Source of the DNA: Cucumis sativus
Taxonomy: Eukaryota > Streptophyta > Magnoliopsida > Cucurbitales > Cucurbitaceae
Direction of reading: 5' to 3'
Assembly (NCBI RefSeq): GCF_000004075.3
Contig: NC_026656.2
Span: 372,001 to 436,000 of the forward strand
Length of the DNA stretch: 64,000 bases
Shown here: positions 50,801-62,232 of the stretch, piece by piece
Layout of the letters: the number at the start of each line of letters is the position of its first letter
How positions within the stretch are numbered: the stretch's first letter is position 1
The notes under the pieces: generated by a model
Told to the model about the DNA's origin: nothing
Seen by the model: the letters and a program-made list of their open reading frames with translations, nothing else
Database searches by the model: none
Made by a program: the position numbers and the translations under genes

Positions 50801-51632
50801 AGAAATGATCATTGCATAAAACACGTCTGCAAGAAAAATATTGTTTGAACAAAACATACGGCAAGAACCCCAAAAACTTTCATGAGAAATGAGCCAGCTC
50901 CTTTCAACTTTTCCGGTGATTTTCCATTCGAAGCCAGCTCTCTGTCAGCCTGCAAACACAGAGACCGAATTAAACACTTAACAAGACATGAAGTTTCCAT
51001 ATAAAACCTAAGATCATACCCTCTCTGCTATGATCCTAATCTCGTAAGCAACTACATACAATGCTTCCAACGCCCAAGCTGAATCCCAAGACCGAAATTC
51101 CTGAGTGAAAGCGCTGGAAATCCACCATTACAAGCAAAATTACTTGATTTCAAACTAAAATTGAAGTATTAATCAAATACAAATAGAACACAAGTCTACA
51201 CAAATAGATTGGAGGAAAAGCAAATACTTAGAGAATTTTTCAAAAGCTTGATAAGCATCCACCAGATTCCCAAGACGGTAACACTGCAACGCACGAAAGA
51301 AATTCACCAACATTTCTCCAAACTGAGAATATCTATCCGATTGTCTGATTAATCTATTGGCATCCTGTAAAAAACCAATCCCTAAAATTACATCTCGACC
51401 GAGATTAACTACTAGAAAAATTACTACAACTCTTTTAAAATTGAGATAGGGAAAGACAAAGAACCTGGAAAATATTGAGAGAGTCGGCGAGAGCGAGAAG
51501 ATTGGGGGAGTTGGAGGAGAGAGCAAGAAGAGATTTGAGAGAAACTCCATCTTGAGAGGAAACAGAGTCCGAAAATCGATTCAAGTACTCAGTGATTCTT
51601 CTATGAGCCTCTCCCATGCTCAGGTACGCCAT
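47864..51632 (-). CDS. EER5: EER5/THP1 homologue (PCI-domain subunit of TREX-2), thirteen exons
   Basis: THP1-type proteins bind SAC3 and centrin in the TREX-2 complex, which couples transcription to mRNA export at nuclear pores; in Arabidopsis the gene was named for altered ethylene response. Exons on the minus strand: 51632-51465, 51364-51228, 51113-51020, 50949-50860, 50257-50192, 49987-49898, 49769-49713, 49500-49439, 48753-48666, 48522-48446, 48364-48290, 48170-48065 and 47995-47864. The frame is continuous for 1,242 nt, or 413 residues, the same length I recall for Arabidopsis EER5. Hallmarks: N-terminus MAYLSMGEAHRRITEYLNRFS, then SNGKSPEKLKGAGSFLMKVFGVLA, the PCI-region stretch LRHALQEHED and LRSGVYLVLEKLELQVYQR, and the C-terminus SKQDPFPRLNGKPVGS. 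The C-terminal half (about 210-390) is the PCI/winged-helix part that contacts RNA and partners. All introns have GT-AG ends. Confidence 0.95.
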
Positions 51633-52032
51633 TGCCGCCGTCCTCTATGCAGCAAATTTTCGAGTTCTTCTACTTCGTCTGTTAATTTAATTCTACCGCG
51701 AAACGAAACGGCGCCGTTTACCAACTTTGGATCCATAAAGCTATTTTGTTCAGGCCCGAGTTTGACTTGGGCCCAGCCCACAATAAACTTGAGAGCCATT
51801 TACCGTACTGCAGTCAGTAGAAAACATTACGTTTCAAGAACTCCCCTCAGGTTCTCATAATCTGCTGGCGAAGCGACGGCAACGTGTCACCCAAACTCTT
51901 CAATTTCCCGCACCTAACCATCTAAATTCATTCGATTCTTCAATTTCACTTCTGCAAACCTTCTCCTCAAATCTTAACCACCTTCCTAAACTCTGGAAGA
52001 AGACGACTGACTAGGAACCTGTTTTTCCCGTC
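51633..52032. promoter_or_regulatory. 400-bp divergent promoter between EER5 and the phosphodiesterase gene
   Basis: EER5 (minus) and the phosphodiesterase gene (plus) start 401 bp apart. The gap contains a perfect 14-bp palindrome at 51706-51719 (AAACGGCGCCGTTT), an AGGCCCGAG word at about 51751 and a TTGGGCCCAGCCCA double site II element at about 51768-51781. No TATA box stands out for either gene. This suits a shared, housekeeping-type bidirectional promoter. Confidence 0.6.
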
Positions 52033-53472
52033 ATGGGTCCTGATTCTCCGGCTAAGCCAACTCCGGCACCAGATCAGGAAGAAAACTCCTCTAGCCCCAC
52101 CACCGCTCTGCTCTCTTTCGACACCGATGCATATTCTTCAAACCCATCTCATAAAACCAGCATTCTCTTCATTTCTCTCACTTTAATTACTTGTATCGCT
52201 CTCTCCGCCGCTTTCGCCTTCGCCTTCCTTTTCTTCTCCGCTGCCTCTTCCTCCGCCGGTGTTGATTCCACTGCCCGTGCTCTCACTAAGCTGAAACGTC
52301 CGGTGGTTATATTGATCTCATCCGATGGGTTTCGATTTGGGTATCAATTCAAAACCTCAACCCCTAATATTGACCGTCTGATCGCTAATGGGACTGAGGC
52401 TGAGAGGGGTTTGATTCCTGTTTTCCCAACTCTGACATTTCCCAATCATTACTCGATCGTCACTGGCCTTTATCCGGCTCATCACGGCATAATCAACAAC
52501 TATTTTCTCGATCCGGTGACTGGAGATGCCTTCACGATGGCTAATCACGACTCTAAATGGTGGCTTGGCGAGCCACTGTGGGAGACGGTGACCAATCAAG
52601 GACTCGGAGCGGCAACGGTTTTTTGGGTTGGCGCTGAGGTAAAAAAAGGCTCATGGTCTTGCCCTGTTAATTTATGCCATCATTATAACCAATCGGTTCC
52701 ATTTGAGGAACGAGTAGATATGATTTTGCAGTATTTTGACTTGCCTAGTGAGGAAATTCCTGTATTTATGACTTTGTATTTTGAGGACCCGGATCATCAA
52801 GGTCACAAGGTTGGGCCTGATGATCCACAAGTCACTGAGGCTGTTGCTAGAATTGATTCAATGCTTGGGAAACTCATTTCTGGCTTGGAAAAAAGAGGAG
52901 TTTTTGAGGATGTCAATATTATATTAGTGGGTGATCATGGAATGGTTGGGACTTGTGATAAGAAGTTGATTTTTATTGAGGATTTAGCTCCATGGATTGT
53001 GATTCCAGACAGTTGGGTTCAATCAAGAACTCCTCTGTTGGCAATTCGTCCACCTCCTGATATTTCACTTTCCGAGATTGTTTCAAAAATGAATGAGGGT
53101 TTGCAATCCGGGAAAGTTAAGAATGGGAATCGTTTGAAAATGTATGTCAAGGAAGAGCTTCCATCTCGGCTTCATTATAGTGCAAGCGATCGAATTCCAC
53201 CGGTGATTGGGTTGGTTGAAGAAGGATTCAAGGTGGAGATGAAGAATAGTAAAAGACAGGAGTGTGGAGGAGCTCATGGATATGATAATTCAGTCTTCTC
53301 CATGAGAACCATCTTCATTGGCCATGGTCCACAGTTTGCAAGGGGGAGAAAAGTCCCATCTTTTGAAAATGTTCAGATATATAACTTGGTTACTTCAATT
53401 CTCAATATCAAACCTGCACCTAACAATGGTTCTGCATCATTTCCTCAATCCATTCTCTTGCCTTCTTCATAG
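52033..53472 (+). CDS. Membrane-anchored nucleotide pyrophosphatase/phosphodiesterase (NPP), intronless
   Basis: Type I phosphodiesterase/nucleotide pyrophosphatase family (alkaline phosphatase superfamily), expected to hydrolyse nucleotide phosphodiester or pyrophosphate bonds with two metal ions, probably in the cell wall or secretory lumen. Single exon of 479 residues. Residues 1-42 are polar; 43-69 (ILFISLTLITCIALSAAF and onward) form one membrane anchor, so a type II topology is likely. Catalytic features: metal-binding Asp98 in ISSDGFR, nucleophile Thr135 in PTLTFPNHY, VTGLYPAHHGIINN, metal ligands in YFEDPDHQGHKVGPD and GDHGM, and the late His in CGGAHGYDN. Animal ENPP regulatory domains (somatomedin, nuclease-like) are absent, as in other plant members. 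The first in-frame ATG follows the leader directly, which supports the start. Confidence 0.92.
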   Translation: MGPDSPAKPTPAPDQEENSSSPTTALLSFDTDAYSSNPSHKTSILFISLTLITCIALSAAFAFAFLFFSAASSSAGVDSTARALTKLKRPVVILISSDGFRFGYQFKTSTPNIDRLIANGTEAERGLIPVFPTLTFPNHYSIVTGLYPAHHGIINNYFLDPVTGDAFTMANHDSKWWLGEPLWETVTNQGLGAATVFWVGAEVKKGSWSCPVNLCHHYNQSVPFEERVDMILQYFDLPSEEIPVFMTLYFEDPDHQGHKVGPDDPQVTEAVARIDSMLGKLISGLEKRGVFEDVNIILVGDHGMVGTCDKKLIFIEDLAPWIVIPDSWVQSRTPLLAIRPPPDISLSEIVSKMNEGLQSGKVKNGNRLKMYVKEELPSRLHYSASDRIPPVIGLVEEGFKVEMKNSKRQECGGAHGYDNSVFSMRTIFIGHGPQFARGRKVPSFENVQIYNLVTSILNIKPAPNNGSASFPQSILLPSS

Positions 53473-54666
53473 AATCCTAGTACATTCCTGTCATATTTTA
53501 TGACCTGCCTGTCGCAAAATCAGTGCCACGGCCATTAGGTGTACAATAAAGTTTCTTTAACTTGAACAACGCCGTGGGGGATGTTTAAGAATTTGAACAT
53601 GATGTACATTGCGGAAAAACAGTGCTTACCTTTTTCTTGCATGGATGCCTTGCGATCATTGTCGTGAGCGTGAATCCATCCGTTAGCAGATGATTCTGCG
53701 ATGTTCCATTGTGGTTCACTGATCGGCAGAATGACAGAGCTTGTAATTTTTGTTCTTATGTTGTTGTTGTTCATTTGCAAGGGTATCATATTCAAAGACT
53801 TTGGTCAGTTGATAATAGATATCTAAAACAAGTTCCCATATCAGTTTCCCTGTTTGTAGTTTAGTAGATCGTTGTCTTGCCCTCTTGAATCGCATCTTTT
53901 TATTTCTTTTGGTTCTTTTAGCTCACGTTTGATGAATACTTATGGGTTTTATCCAAACTGGTATTTCATTTCTTTTTACTTTTCTTATGCTCATTGTGGT
54001 AGCTAGCGTTTGGATTTGAGTTTCTAATGTCCATAGAATTGGTTTCTTCTAATTGCCACTCAATACTTATGGGTTTGGAAGCATTTCATTGAATCTAGCA
54101 AGAAGATAATCTACATCTTTAATTTTGTTTTATTTGAAAAAACACTTTAGTCACTAGCTTTGAATATTATTCAATACCTCTTTGGTAACTATTTCAACTT
54201 TTTCTTTTTGTTTTTTCTGTGTTTAAATTTTTGTTTATTAAAAATAAAAACTATATATATATATTAGACCATTGATTTTGTTTTCTGTATTTGGATAACA
54301 GATTGTTTTTCTTTTTTTTTTTCATTTTAAATTTTTCTAAGACAAAAAAGTGAAGAAAGTAAACTATAAAGTAGTACAAATTAACTTCAAATACTAATTG
54401 TAAAAGATGAAAATAAAAAGTAATTGCAAATATAGAAACAAATAATGTAATGAATTATTTTATAGATTTTATGTATGAAAAATTAAGATTAATATTATAT
54501 TGAATAAAAGGGGGCAAAAATATCTGAACCAGAGAAAGGCCACGTAAATCCATGCATATCACGGATGGAAGATCCAACTTCAAAACGGCGTCGCATCTGT
54601 TTCCCTGCCCAGTCTTTTGTTCTCAATCTTCTACAGTGACGTCTTAGCTTAAATTGGGAGGAAGAA
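53473..54666. other. Spacer between the phosphodiesterase and methyltransferase genes
   Basis: No coding region. It contains the 3' flank of the phosphodiesterase gene, then AT-rich DNA from about 54080. From 54540 the sequence becomes richer in G and C and forms the promoter and leader of the methyltransferase gene, with no clear TATA box. Confidence 0.6.
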
Positions 54667-56652
54667 ATGGCCAGTCGGATTGGCCTCAATCTCCACCGTG
54701 GAATTCCCATTTCTTTAGTTGCTCCTTCCGCCGTGTGGTCCGCGAACAGTGCCGCGACTAGCCTTAAACGGTGGAGCGCCGGAGGTAAACACCGGCGGCG
54801 TTTGGTTTTAGGCCTCGGAATTTCCTTCTGGGCTCCGTTCATGAATATGTCCGGTTCACTGGTCGGCGCCAAATCCTTCGTTGCATCTGCCAGGCCGAAG
54901 AATTCTGTGGAAGAGGTAATATTTTAAGCTCCAATCTCAACTTTTTCCTATTCAGTGAAGAAAATTCGTTTTTATTACAATACCTTTGCAAAAAAAATTC
55001 GGGAATTCGTTTTTCAACTACTTGAAAACGAAAACTAGAGAGTCACCAATTTTTTTTTGGCTTTCTTCTGAATTTGAGCTGTCGGGTGAAATTCGTTTGG
55101 AATTTGTGACGATCATTCAAATTTCTCTTAATTCTCTCTATCTCTCTGAAGATTTTGAAGAACGTGGAGTGGCCAGAGAAATTTCCATTCAGGGAGGAGG
55201 ACTTTCAGCGATTTGACGAGTAAGAACTCTCAACTTAAGCAATCTTCGTTCGTTTCTTTCGCTCAGTGAGACCTTGAGGAATGCATATGAACGAATCTTG
55301 AATATTTCTCAGGACACCAGATTCGTATTTCTATGAATCCCCACGCTTTGTCACCCACATTGATGATCCAGCCATTGCTGCACTCACTAAATTCTACTCG
55401 GAGGTTTTTCCTCCAAGTAATACACCTGGAATTAGCATGTTGGATATGTGCAGCAGTTGGGTAAGCCCCATTTCCGGAGCTGCAAGCTCTTCAATCCTCT
55501 TTTGTTGTCTTCATGAATTATGTAAAGAGGGAAGTTAACTAGCATTTTCAAAATAAGTTTTTCTGATTCCTTGTTGGCGTAAGGAACCGTTTTTGGATTA
55601 TTTGATTCTTGTGCTCTCGTTCCCTACTTCCTCTCTTGTTCTTTTTTCCTTTCGCTCGCTCTCTATTAGCCTATTACAACAAGAGTTGTGTTGGCAGTTG
55701 CCATCCGAGTAAGAGTGAGTGCGACAGGGAAAAGTAGGAGCGAGAGTGATAAGGAACAAAGGAAACTGGAGCAATGAGATAACAAGTCTAATCTCATTTG
55801 GGGACAATTTTTTAAGTCAATTTGTAAAAATATTCAATGATCTTCCTCTGTAGGTCAGTCATTTTCCAGCCGGATACAAGCAAGAAAGAGTTGTAGGGAT
55901 GGGAATGAATGAAGAAGAGCTCAAACGCAATACGGTTTCTACTCTTCCTTCATGCTTCATTCGGATAAACGATCCATGTTTAAACTGCCACAGGATTTAT
56001 CCTTCCTGCAATTTTTCTTCATTCAGGTTTTGACAGAGTACATTGTGCAAGACTTGAATGTGAATCCTAAACTCCCATTTGAAGATAATTCATTTGACGT
56101 TATCACCAACGTGGTATGTTTCTTGCTTTGAACTAGAACCACTCATGAATCTTTTTCCAGCAAATTGCCAATAACCAGAAGGAACGTAATTCATCCTGCA
56201 GGTCAGTGTTGATTACTTAACAAAGCCTCTAACCGTTTTCAAGGAAATGAGTCGAGTTCTTAAACCCGGGGGCCTTGCCATTATGAGGTGAGGTTACGTA
56301 TATAGAAGCCTAAAATCAATCTGTATTATGTCTCCCAATCTCGACGACTTCTAACTTTGTCAAATGCTTTGTCAGCTTTTCAAACCGCTGTTTTTTCACA
56401 AAAGCAATCTCTATATGGACATCAACTGGAGATGCTGATCATATTATGATCGTTGGGTCATATTTTCACTATGCCGGTGGATTTGAACCTCCTCAGGTAT
56501 GGGAAACCCTTCAAGATATTTGAACTTGTTCAGCCAACTGCTGCTTGAAAATATTTTCTGCAACTTCTCATCAGGCTGTGGATATTTCTCCTAACCCTGG
56601 ACGGTCGGATCCCATGTACATCGTGTACTCAAGAAAGTTATCAACAGCTTGA
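54667..56652 (+). CDS. Plastid-targeted methyltransferase-like protein, eight exons
   Basis: Exons: 54667-54915, 55152-55219, 55313-55460, 55854-55934, 56027-56113, 56202-56287, 56376-56496 and 56575-56652, all with GT-AG borders and a continuous frame (918 nt, 305 residues). Residues 1-75 are basic and rich in Ser, Ala and Arg without acidic residues (MASRIGLNLHRG, SLKRWSAGGKHRRR), typical of a chloroplast transit peptide. The body resembles class I SAM-dependent methyltransferases of the type 11 group: LPFEDNSFDVITNV fits motifs III-IV, and FKEMSRVLKPGGLAIMSFSNR is the usual motif V-VI region. The expected glycine-rich SAM loop is replaced by MLDMCSSWVSHFPAGYK, so cofactor binding is uncertain. 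The substrate is unknown. An alternative acceptor at 55160 would remove three codons from exon 2 without shifting the frame. Confidence 0.85.
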
Positions 56653-57070
56653 AAGTACACCAAGAAGTGAGCCTGTTGAACTTAATCTGATTTTTGCTGC
56701 AGTTTAAACTAAACTGGCCAACTTGGGACAAGAAGCCTGCCACGGTTGAAGTGACCAACAAAGGATCTGTTGTATGAACTTCATAAACATGTCATTACAT
56801 GTAAACTAAGCTTCAAACAAAAATCTTAGAAATGTGAGATGTCAAAATCACTAAAAAAATGTATTCTTATCTGAGGCAAAGTCAATTAATAAACATATAG
56901 AGAAATGATTCCAGAACTTGGTTCTTCTATCTGCAAACTCTACAATTATGGGGATTTCTAGATATGAAAAGAACAAAATGAATATACACAGGTGAAGTAA
57001 AGACATCCTACACAGAGATGAAAAGCCAATGAAAGAGTGGCCGTGTTTTGGGATACAAACAGAAACAAGA
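56653..57070. other. Convergent 3' flanks of the methyltransferase and TET2 genes
   Basis: The two genes end 418 bp apart, facing each other. The gap contains no further gene; it should hold both 3' untranslated regions and polyadenylation signals, so the transcripts may come close or overlap. Confidence 0.6.
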
Positions 57071-60000
57071 TCAGATCCATCCCTGTTTGTAACGACGAAA
57101 GAGGTCCTCAGTTTGTGCATTCTTGAAGGCGCTGCAGCCGATTACATAAACCCAAATCAAGACCACCACAGTGACAATGAGAACCACGTTGGCTTTTCTC
57201 CATTCTCTTCTGAGATTTCCCAAGAGGCCAGCCTTGCAAGAGTTGCAATTGTAGCACAACTGGGTTTGGTCATTACTCCAAATATAGCAGTCTGGGTCAG
57301 CCATTGGATCCACAGGGTTCAGCCACAGTGTTGGGTTCACAAAGTTAAACCCACAAGCTGTTGGAGGTTTACAGCACCCCGACTGCCCACACAAACATGC
57401 ACAGTAAAAACCAAGAGGTGAGGCAGTTCAGTGAATAACCATTTTGTTTCTTTTGTTCTACTTATTGACAATTGTGGTTGTTTTCATACCCTTTCTTTAT
57501 CCATATCCATAGTTTTTATATTTACTAACTGACCATTTGATTTAGTTTATCAAGCGGGGTCTAAATTTCTTCATTTTTAAGTGTCACATGGGAGCAGTTT
57601 ACTTTTCAACGTTATTCTAGAGAAGGGAATGATATTTGACCTACTACCAATAAGGTAGACATCACTACCATCAAATATAGATGGAAAATCTTGATTACGA
57701 GCAATTTGGTCGTAGGAAGAAAGTTTTGAGCATCAACTTATGGGGAAAGATTTTTTTTAAACATACGTGAGTGTCTAAAAACCTTACAACAATTTTGTGG
57801 GAAGGAAACTCACTCAATGTTAAATTCTAAGTATGTGGACATTGATTGAATTTGTGACATCTTCTTTATCCATCAGACTTATTTACCACTAGGTCAACCC
57901 ATAATAATTGACTTTGCTCAAGCTTATGATCCGAAAAATGTGACACAAGATGTATGACTCGACACTAGATGATTGTATGAGTGTTTAGTAGTGTCAAGAG
58001 TGAGTGTAAAAGAAGAAAGGTGGAGTTGGAAAGTTTTGATGTAGAGACCAATTTGCACTTAAACAATTAGTCATAATGAACCGATTAGCTGGCACCCACT
58101 TCAACCATCTTGTGTGGCAATCTTAACCATTTTGTATATGATCCTCAATCAGTTTGCAATCAAAAGGGTCCCCAATAAAGTCTTAGCTGTATACTTTATT
58201 ATTGTTGGAAGTTATGAATTGAAAAGGGTAGATTGCACCAAATTTTATTAGCTAATCCTAATTCACCTTTTTACCAAAATCTACATAAATTTGGATTCCT
58301 TCTTTGTCCTACTAACTTTGTGGGTTAGCTCCAACAAAATGAACTCATGAAAAAGAGGAATAACAACAAAAAAAAAAAAAAAAAAAAAAAGATTCTATGT
58401 TCTTGCTCGGTAAATACAGAACAAAGGATTAAAAATGAAGAATATTCTATGTAGATAGGATAAATACACCCTTGAAATGCTCTAAAGACCATATAGGATA
58501 TAGTTTCTGTTTGCTCAAAAGCACTTTATATCAATCTTCCTCAACGTTTACTTTATGGTTGTCTTAATTCTAATATTTCAATAATTCAACCATAAAATGA
58601 ATTACCTTCTAATAAATGTGAAAGCTTCTATTACACTCCATTATCTTCATTTTAGGCTTTATTAGAAATAAAAACTCAATTAGGTAATCTTTCATTTCAA
58701 GTGTTGTTTGTAATTGGTCAGTGCCATAGCTTTAGAAGAAGGAAAAAAAAACAAATGTAGAAAAATGTTATCATTAAAATAGAGGATTATTCTAGACTCC
58801 AAAAGTCGTCGGGACTTGGGACGCTCAATTTCACAAGTCCACATGCCACTGCTGAGGCAAATGATAGAGATTGATGAAAAATCCTTTTCGATAGAATAAT
58901 AATCAATTAAATAAATAAATCCAGAAAAGCCATCAAAAGTAAAATTCCACAGTTTTATTTCTTTTTCAAATATTGAATATAATATCACACACACACTTGA
59001 AGCTTATTCTAATTTAATATCTTTAAGTTTAATTTTAATAATTTAAAGCTTAATTAGAATTAGCCTTCGTCATCTTTCGAAAAGAAGAAGAAAGAATTAA
59101 TCTTCGCGTTAATCTAAAATTAATGTATACTTGACTTGGCTTGACAAAACTAATTCTTTTAGGCAGAACTTATTCTGTTTTGGTAAAAACAACAAACGGT
59201 ATTTTTGTGCTAAATTACAACATTAAGTAATTAATTTCACATAATTTTATGGGATTCGAACTGGATTTCTGATTAATTAGGATGAGATAAACTTTTTTTC
59301 TTAAATTTAAAATTTAAAATGAAAATTTCAAAACATTTTACTATTTTTGACAAATTCCCAAAAAATTATAACCCACAATGTAGAAAGTTATTTAAAATTC
59401 TAAAGTTTAGAAACTTAAACTTTAATTTAACTTAATTTCTTTTTAATATCTTTGCTTTTCTTGTTTAAAGTTTAAATCGCCGACTGAGGGCCGAGGATTG
59501 CGGTTCGAAAAAGCCAAAAACGTGTATTAGAAAATCCTGATTTATACAAAAGTATATTTTTTTTCTTCCAAAACGCCAATGAATTCTTCTCCACTCGAAA
59601 CCATGAATCCGAAAAAGAAATTCCAACGAAGAAGCCAGAAGGAGATAAAACTCCTATGTAATTTGATGTTGAGATTAATGCACTGACCTGGAGAGGCGAA
59701 ATGTCCGCCGCGAAAAACTGATCGGCGGCGAAGTATTGCTGATTAAGCTTAGGACAAACATCAGATTCCGCCAAACACGTTCTTATCTTCGGCCAATTTC
59801 TAGAGTTCGTGAGATGACTTTTAAGCCACGACGAGAATCCATCCAATCGGTACTCTTTGAATCCTCTCCCCATGACGGTGTAGCTTCCGTCAGGGCGAGT
59901 AACGACGAAGGTAAAAACGAGGAGAACTAGCAAGAGACCGATCAGAAGAGCCATACAGAAGAGGTAAAAAGCGAGAAGGCCTTGTCTGTTCCAATAGGCA

Positions 60001-60185
60001 CCGATGAAGCCAGCTAAAGAGACGAGGAGGATTAAGACGCCGATGAGAACCACTGGCCATCGGAAGAAATGGATACATTCGTTGTCCGGCTTCGAAGCGA
60101 GCCAAATTCCAGCGCCGATTATGGGGATGGAGCAGAGGAGAGCTAAGAAATTGAGAATTGCGGTGATATTGTTGCTTAAACCCAT
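57071..60185 (-). CDS. TET2: Tetraspanin, TET2-type, two exons
   Basis: Plant tetraspanins are four-helix plasma-membrane organisers. Exons on the minus strand: 60185-59688 and 57382-57071, giving 810 nt and 269 residues. The start at 60185 (MGLSNNITAILNFL) was preferred to an in-frame ATG at 60251 because it places the first helix immediately after the N-terminus, as in relatives. Helices lie near residues 8-30, 43-65, 72-98 and 231-255. The extracellular loop between helices 3 and 4 carries the plant GCCKPP motif directly after the exon junction, further Cys residues (YNCNSCKAG) and VTRPDGSY. The tail NAQTEDLFRRYKQGW closely matches Arabidopsis TET2 as I recall it. The intron (59687-57383) is unusually long, about 2.3 kb. 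Confidence 0.93.
57383..59687. other. Long intron of TET2 with a poly-A tract
   Basis: The 2.3-kb intron has no reading frame of protein quality. It contains a 23-base run of A at 58368-58390. The sequence to its left (about 57600-58330) has more balanced composition than usual here, so a retrotransposed insertion is possible. The part at 58900-59450 is ordinary AT-rich DNA. Confidence 0.55.
58368..58390. repeat. Poly-A tract inside the TET2 intron
   Basis: Twenty-three consecutive A on the plus strand, preceded by AACAAC. It may be the 3' tail of a retrotransposed element or a simple slippage tract. Confidence 0.85.
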
Positions 60186-60958
60186 GGAATTGGAGTTTGG
60201 AAGAGGGAGTTTTGCAATGCCCAATTGGTTTTGTATTGTTTTCTCTTTCACTAACAGATCAGGCTTCTTCTAGTGTGAAGAAAGTTATGTCGTCATGAGT
60301 GTTAAATCGAAAGGAAGTTGGGAGTGGAACGACACGTCGTTTCTAGGTGTTTCAACGTTGTTTGTGGCAAATATCGCTTTGCCCTATGTTGTAGCGTGCA
60401 CCCACGTGCCACTGTAGTTTCTTTTCAGGAAAAACAAATTATAATAATTTTTACTCTCAACTCTTTTTAATTTTATTGATTTATAGTAATCTCATTTACT
60501 CAATTAAATATAAATTAAAGCGTGAATACAGTATAAAGTTAATAAAATTATTGGTGAAAAATGAGAATATTGTTTGGTTGAAATTTATGGATGTTTGGCA
60601 ATTTTGATTTTAATTTTGAAATGATTGACTTGAGTGGTAGCTACAAAATGAAACCCATGTGCTCAACTCTCCCACTTTATTCTCATTCTCAACTACCAAT
60701 ATCTCATTTTCCTTATTTTTAAGCTTATTTATTTCCCTCTTTTTTTTTCCATTCTCAATTTTGTTTATTAAATTGCAAATGATTTGTAAGACATTCCAAT
60801 CACAAATTTTATTTTAGTAGTCAATAACACATATTGTTTACTAGTTGACAACTCATGGCTTTAAACCTTAGAGAATTAAAATGAAACATTTTATCTTCAC
60901 TTCGAGGTTTCAACATTAATTTAAGAAGAAAAGAAATCACATCCTCCGCACGTGACAC
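60186..60958. other. Spacer between TET2 and ACC oxidase genes, with G-box
   Basis: The TET2 promoter occupies roughly 60190-60450 and includes a CCACGTGCC element at about 60403, a G-box core. The remainder to 60958 is AT-rich and is the 3' flank of the ACC oxidase gene. Both genes point the same way (minus). Confidence 0.55.
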
Positions 60959-62176
60959 TCACATTTTGTTAATGGACTGAAAGTCTAAAAACCTCTTCTC
61001 TTTATCCCCAAATTTCGTAGTGTTATAAAACTTCAAATAATCTCCAAATCGGTAGCCGCCAGGGTACAAAAGCTCCGGCGCCGGAGAAATCAGAGCGTCC
61101 GTCGCCGGATTATAAAACGTAGCAATGGACAGCCTGCTACCGTGTTTCTCAGCCAAAACGCGGTGCAAAATGCTCTTGTATTTGCCATTGGAGAGGACCT
61201 CAATTTGGTCGCCGATGTTGACGAAAATGGCATTGTTTTTGGACGGTGGGATTTTGAACCATCTGCCGTCGATTTGAAACTCCAGGCCGGGGACTTGATC
61301 GTCTTGGAGAAGGAGGATGATTCCGCCGGCGTCAGTGTGCTCCCGGAGTCCTCTGACCAAATCCGGCTGAGGGCATTCTGGGTATTTGGCAACTTTCGTT
61401 CCGACGGATGGGCCATTGGTTCCGTTGAATAGTTGCTTAATGTGGGATTTTTGTAACCCCAGATTTTCGCACATTAGCTCCGAAAGCTTCTCCGCTATCT
61501 TTATGATCTCAGGAATGTACTCTTCTTCCATTGCTTTGCTGTTCATTTTTTCATAGCTTTTCTAAATTTTAGTACTCATATATATATATTTTTTAAATAT
61601 TTAGAATTAAAACCTTTGAAAAATTAAACCAAATAATTTACTTTTTCATCTTTACTTCTTAACTTACAATTTTAGTTGAAGGGTAAATAAATAAAAACTT
61701 ACCAAAGGGGTTGTGAGGTGTTGGAAACCTGTGAGATGTTAGAGGTTGGTTTATGGGAAATGAAGAAGGCGCTTTCCCAATCCACATTAGATAATGTGAT
61801 TTTACCTAAGTTTTTGGCCACATCTGAATTATAAAACTCTTCTTTCATTTTCTCATCATAATGTTTATTTACCAACAGCTTCACCTTTTCCAATACCCTT
61901 TCTTCAATCCCATGGTTCTCTACCTGCACAAACCAATTACCCCAACTCAAACTCAAATAAAACCATCAACAATTCCCAATAAAAGAGAGAGTTATGATTA
62001 ATGGTCTAGGGACAAAATTATCACTAGTTCAAGCTTGAATCAAAACGAGATTATTCGAATAGAAGATGACTTACTACAAAGAAGCCCCAATTTTGGCAGG
62101 CTTCATGAAGGATAGAGAGAGTATTTCCCCTGTTGTCTTCATTGAGCTGTTTGAAATCAATGGTGGGGATCTTCAT
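60959..62176 (-). CDS. ACO1: 1-aminocyclopropane-1-carboxylate oxidase (ACO1-like), three exons
   Basis: Final enzyme of ethylene synthesis: an Fe(II), ascorbate-dependent oxygenase that converts ACC to ethylene in the cytosol. Exon 1 is 62176-62075 (MKIPTIDFKQLNED to WGFFV) and exon 2 starts at 61923 (VENHGIEERV). The exon 2/3 join has two in-frame solutions. A strong GTAAGTT donor at 61702 with an acceptor giving exon 3 as 61556-60959 yields 306 residues. A weaker donor at 61728 with exon 3 starting at 61561 yields 299 residues and keeps the family's spacing before CENLGL. Exon 3 carries the iron ligands (REHTDAGG, LHRV), the RLS cosubstrate motif, and FVNIGDQIEVLSNGKYKS. NPATDALISPAPELLYPGGYRF matches Arabidopsis ACO1 best, as I recall. 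A TATA box lies at about 62240. Confidence 0.92.
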
Positions 62177-62232
62177 AGCTACTTTTATCGATTGGAAGTG
62201 AAGATATTGAAGAAGAATGGTGAAATAATGGA

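Noticed and set aside
61142..61432. 96-codon plus-strand frame opposite ACC oxidase
   Set aside because: Antisense shadow of exon 3, which carries the iron-binding residues on the minus strand.
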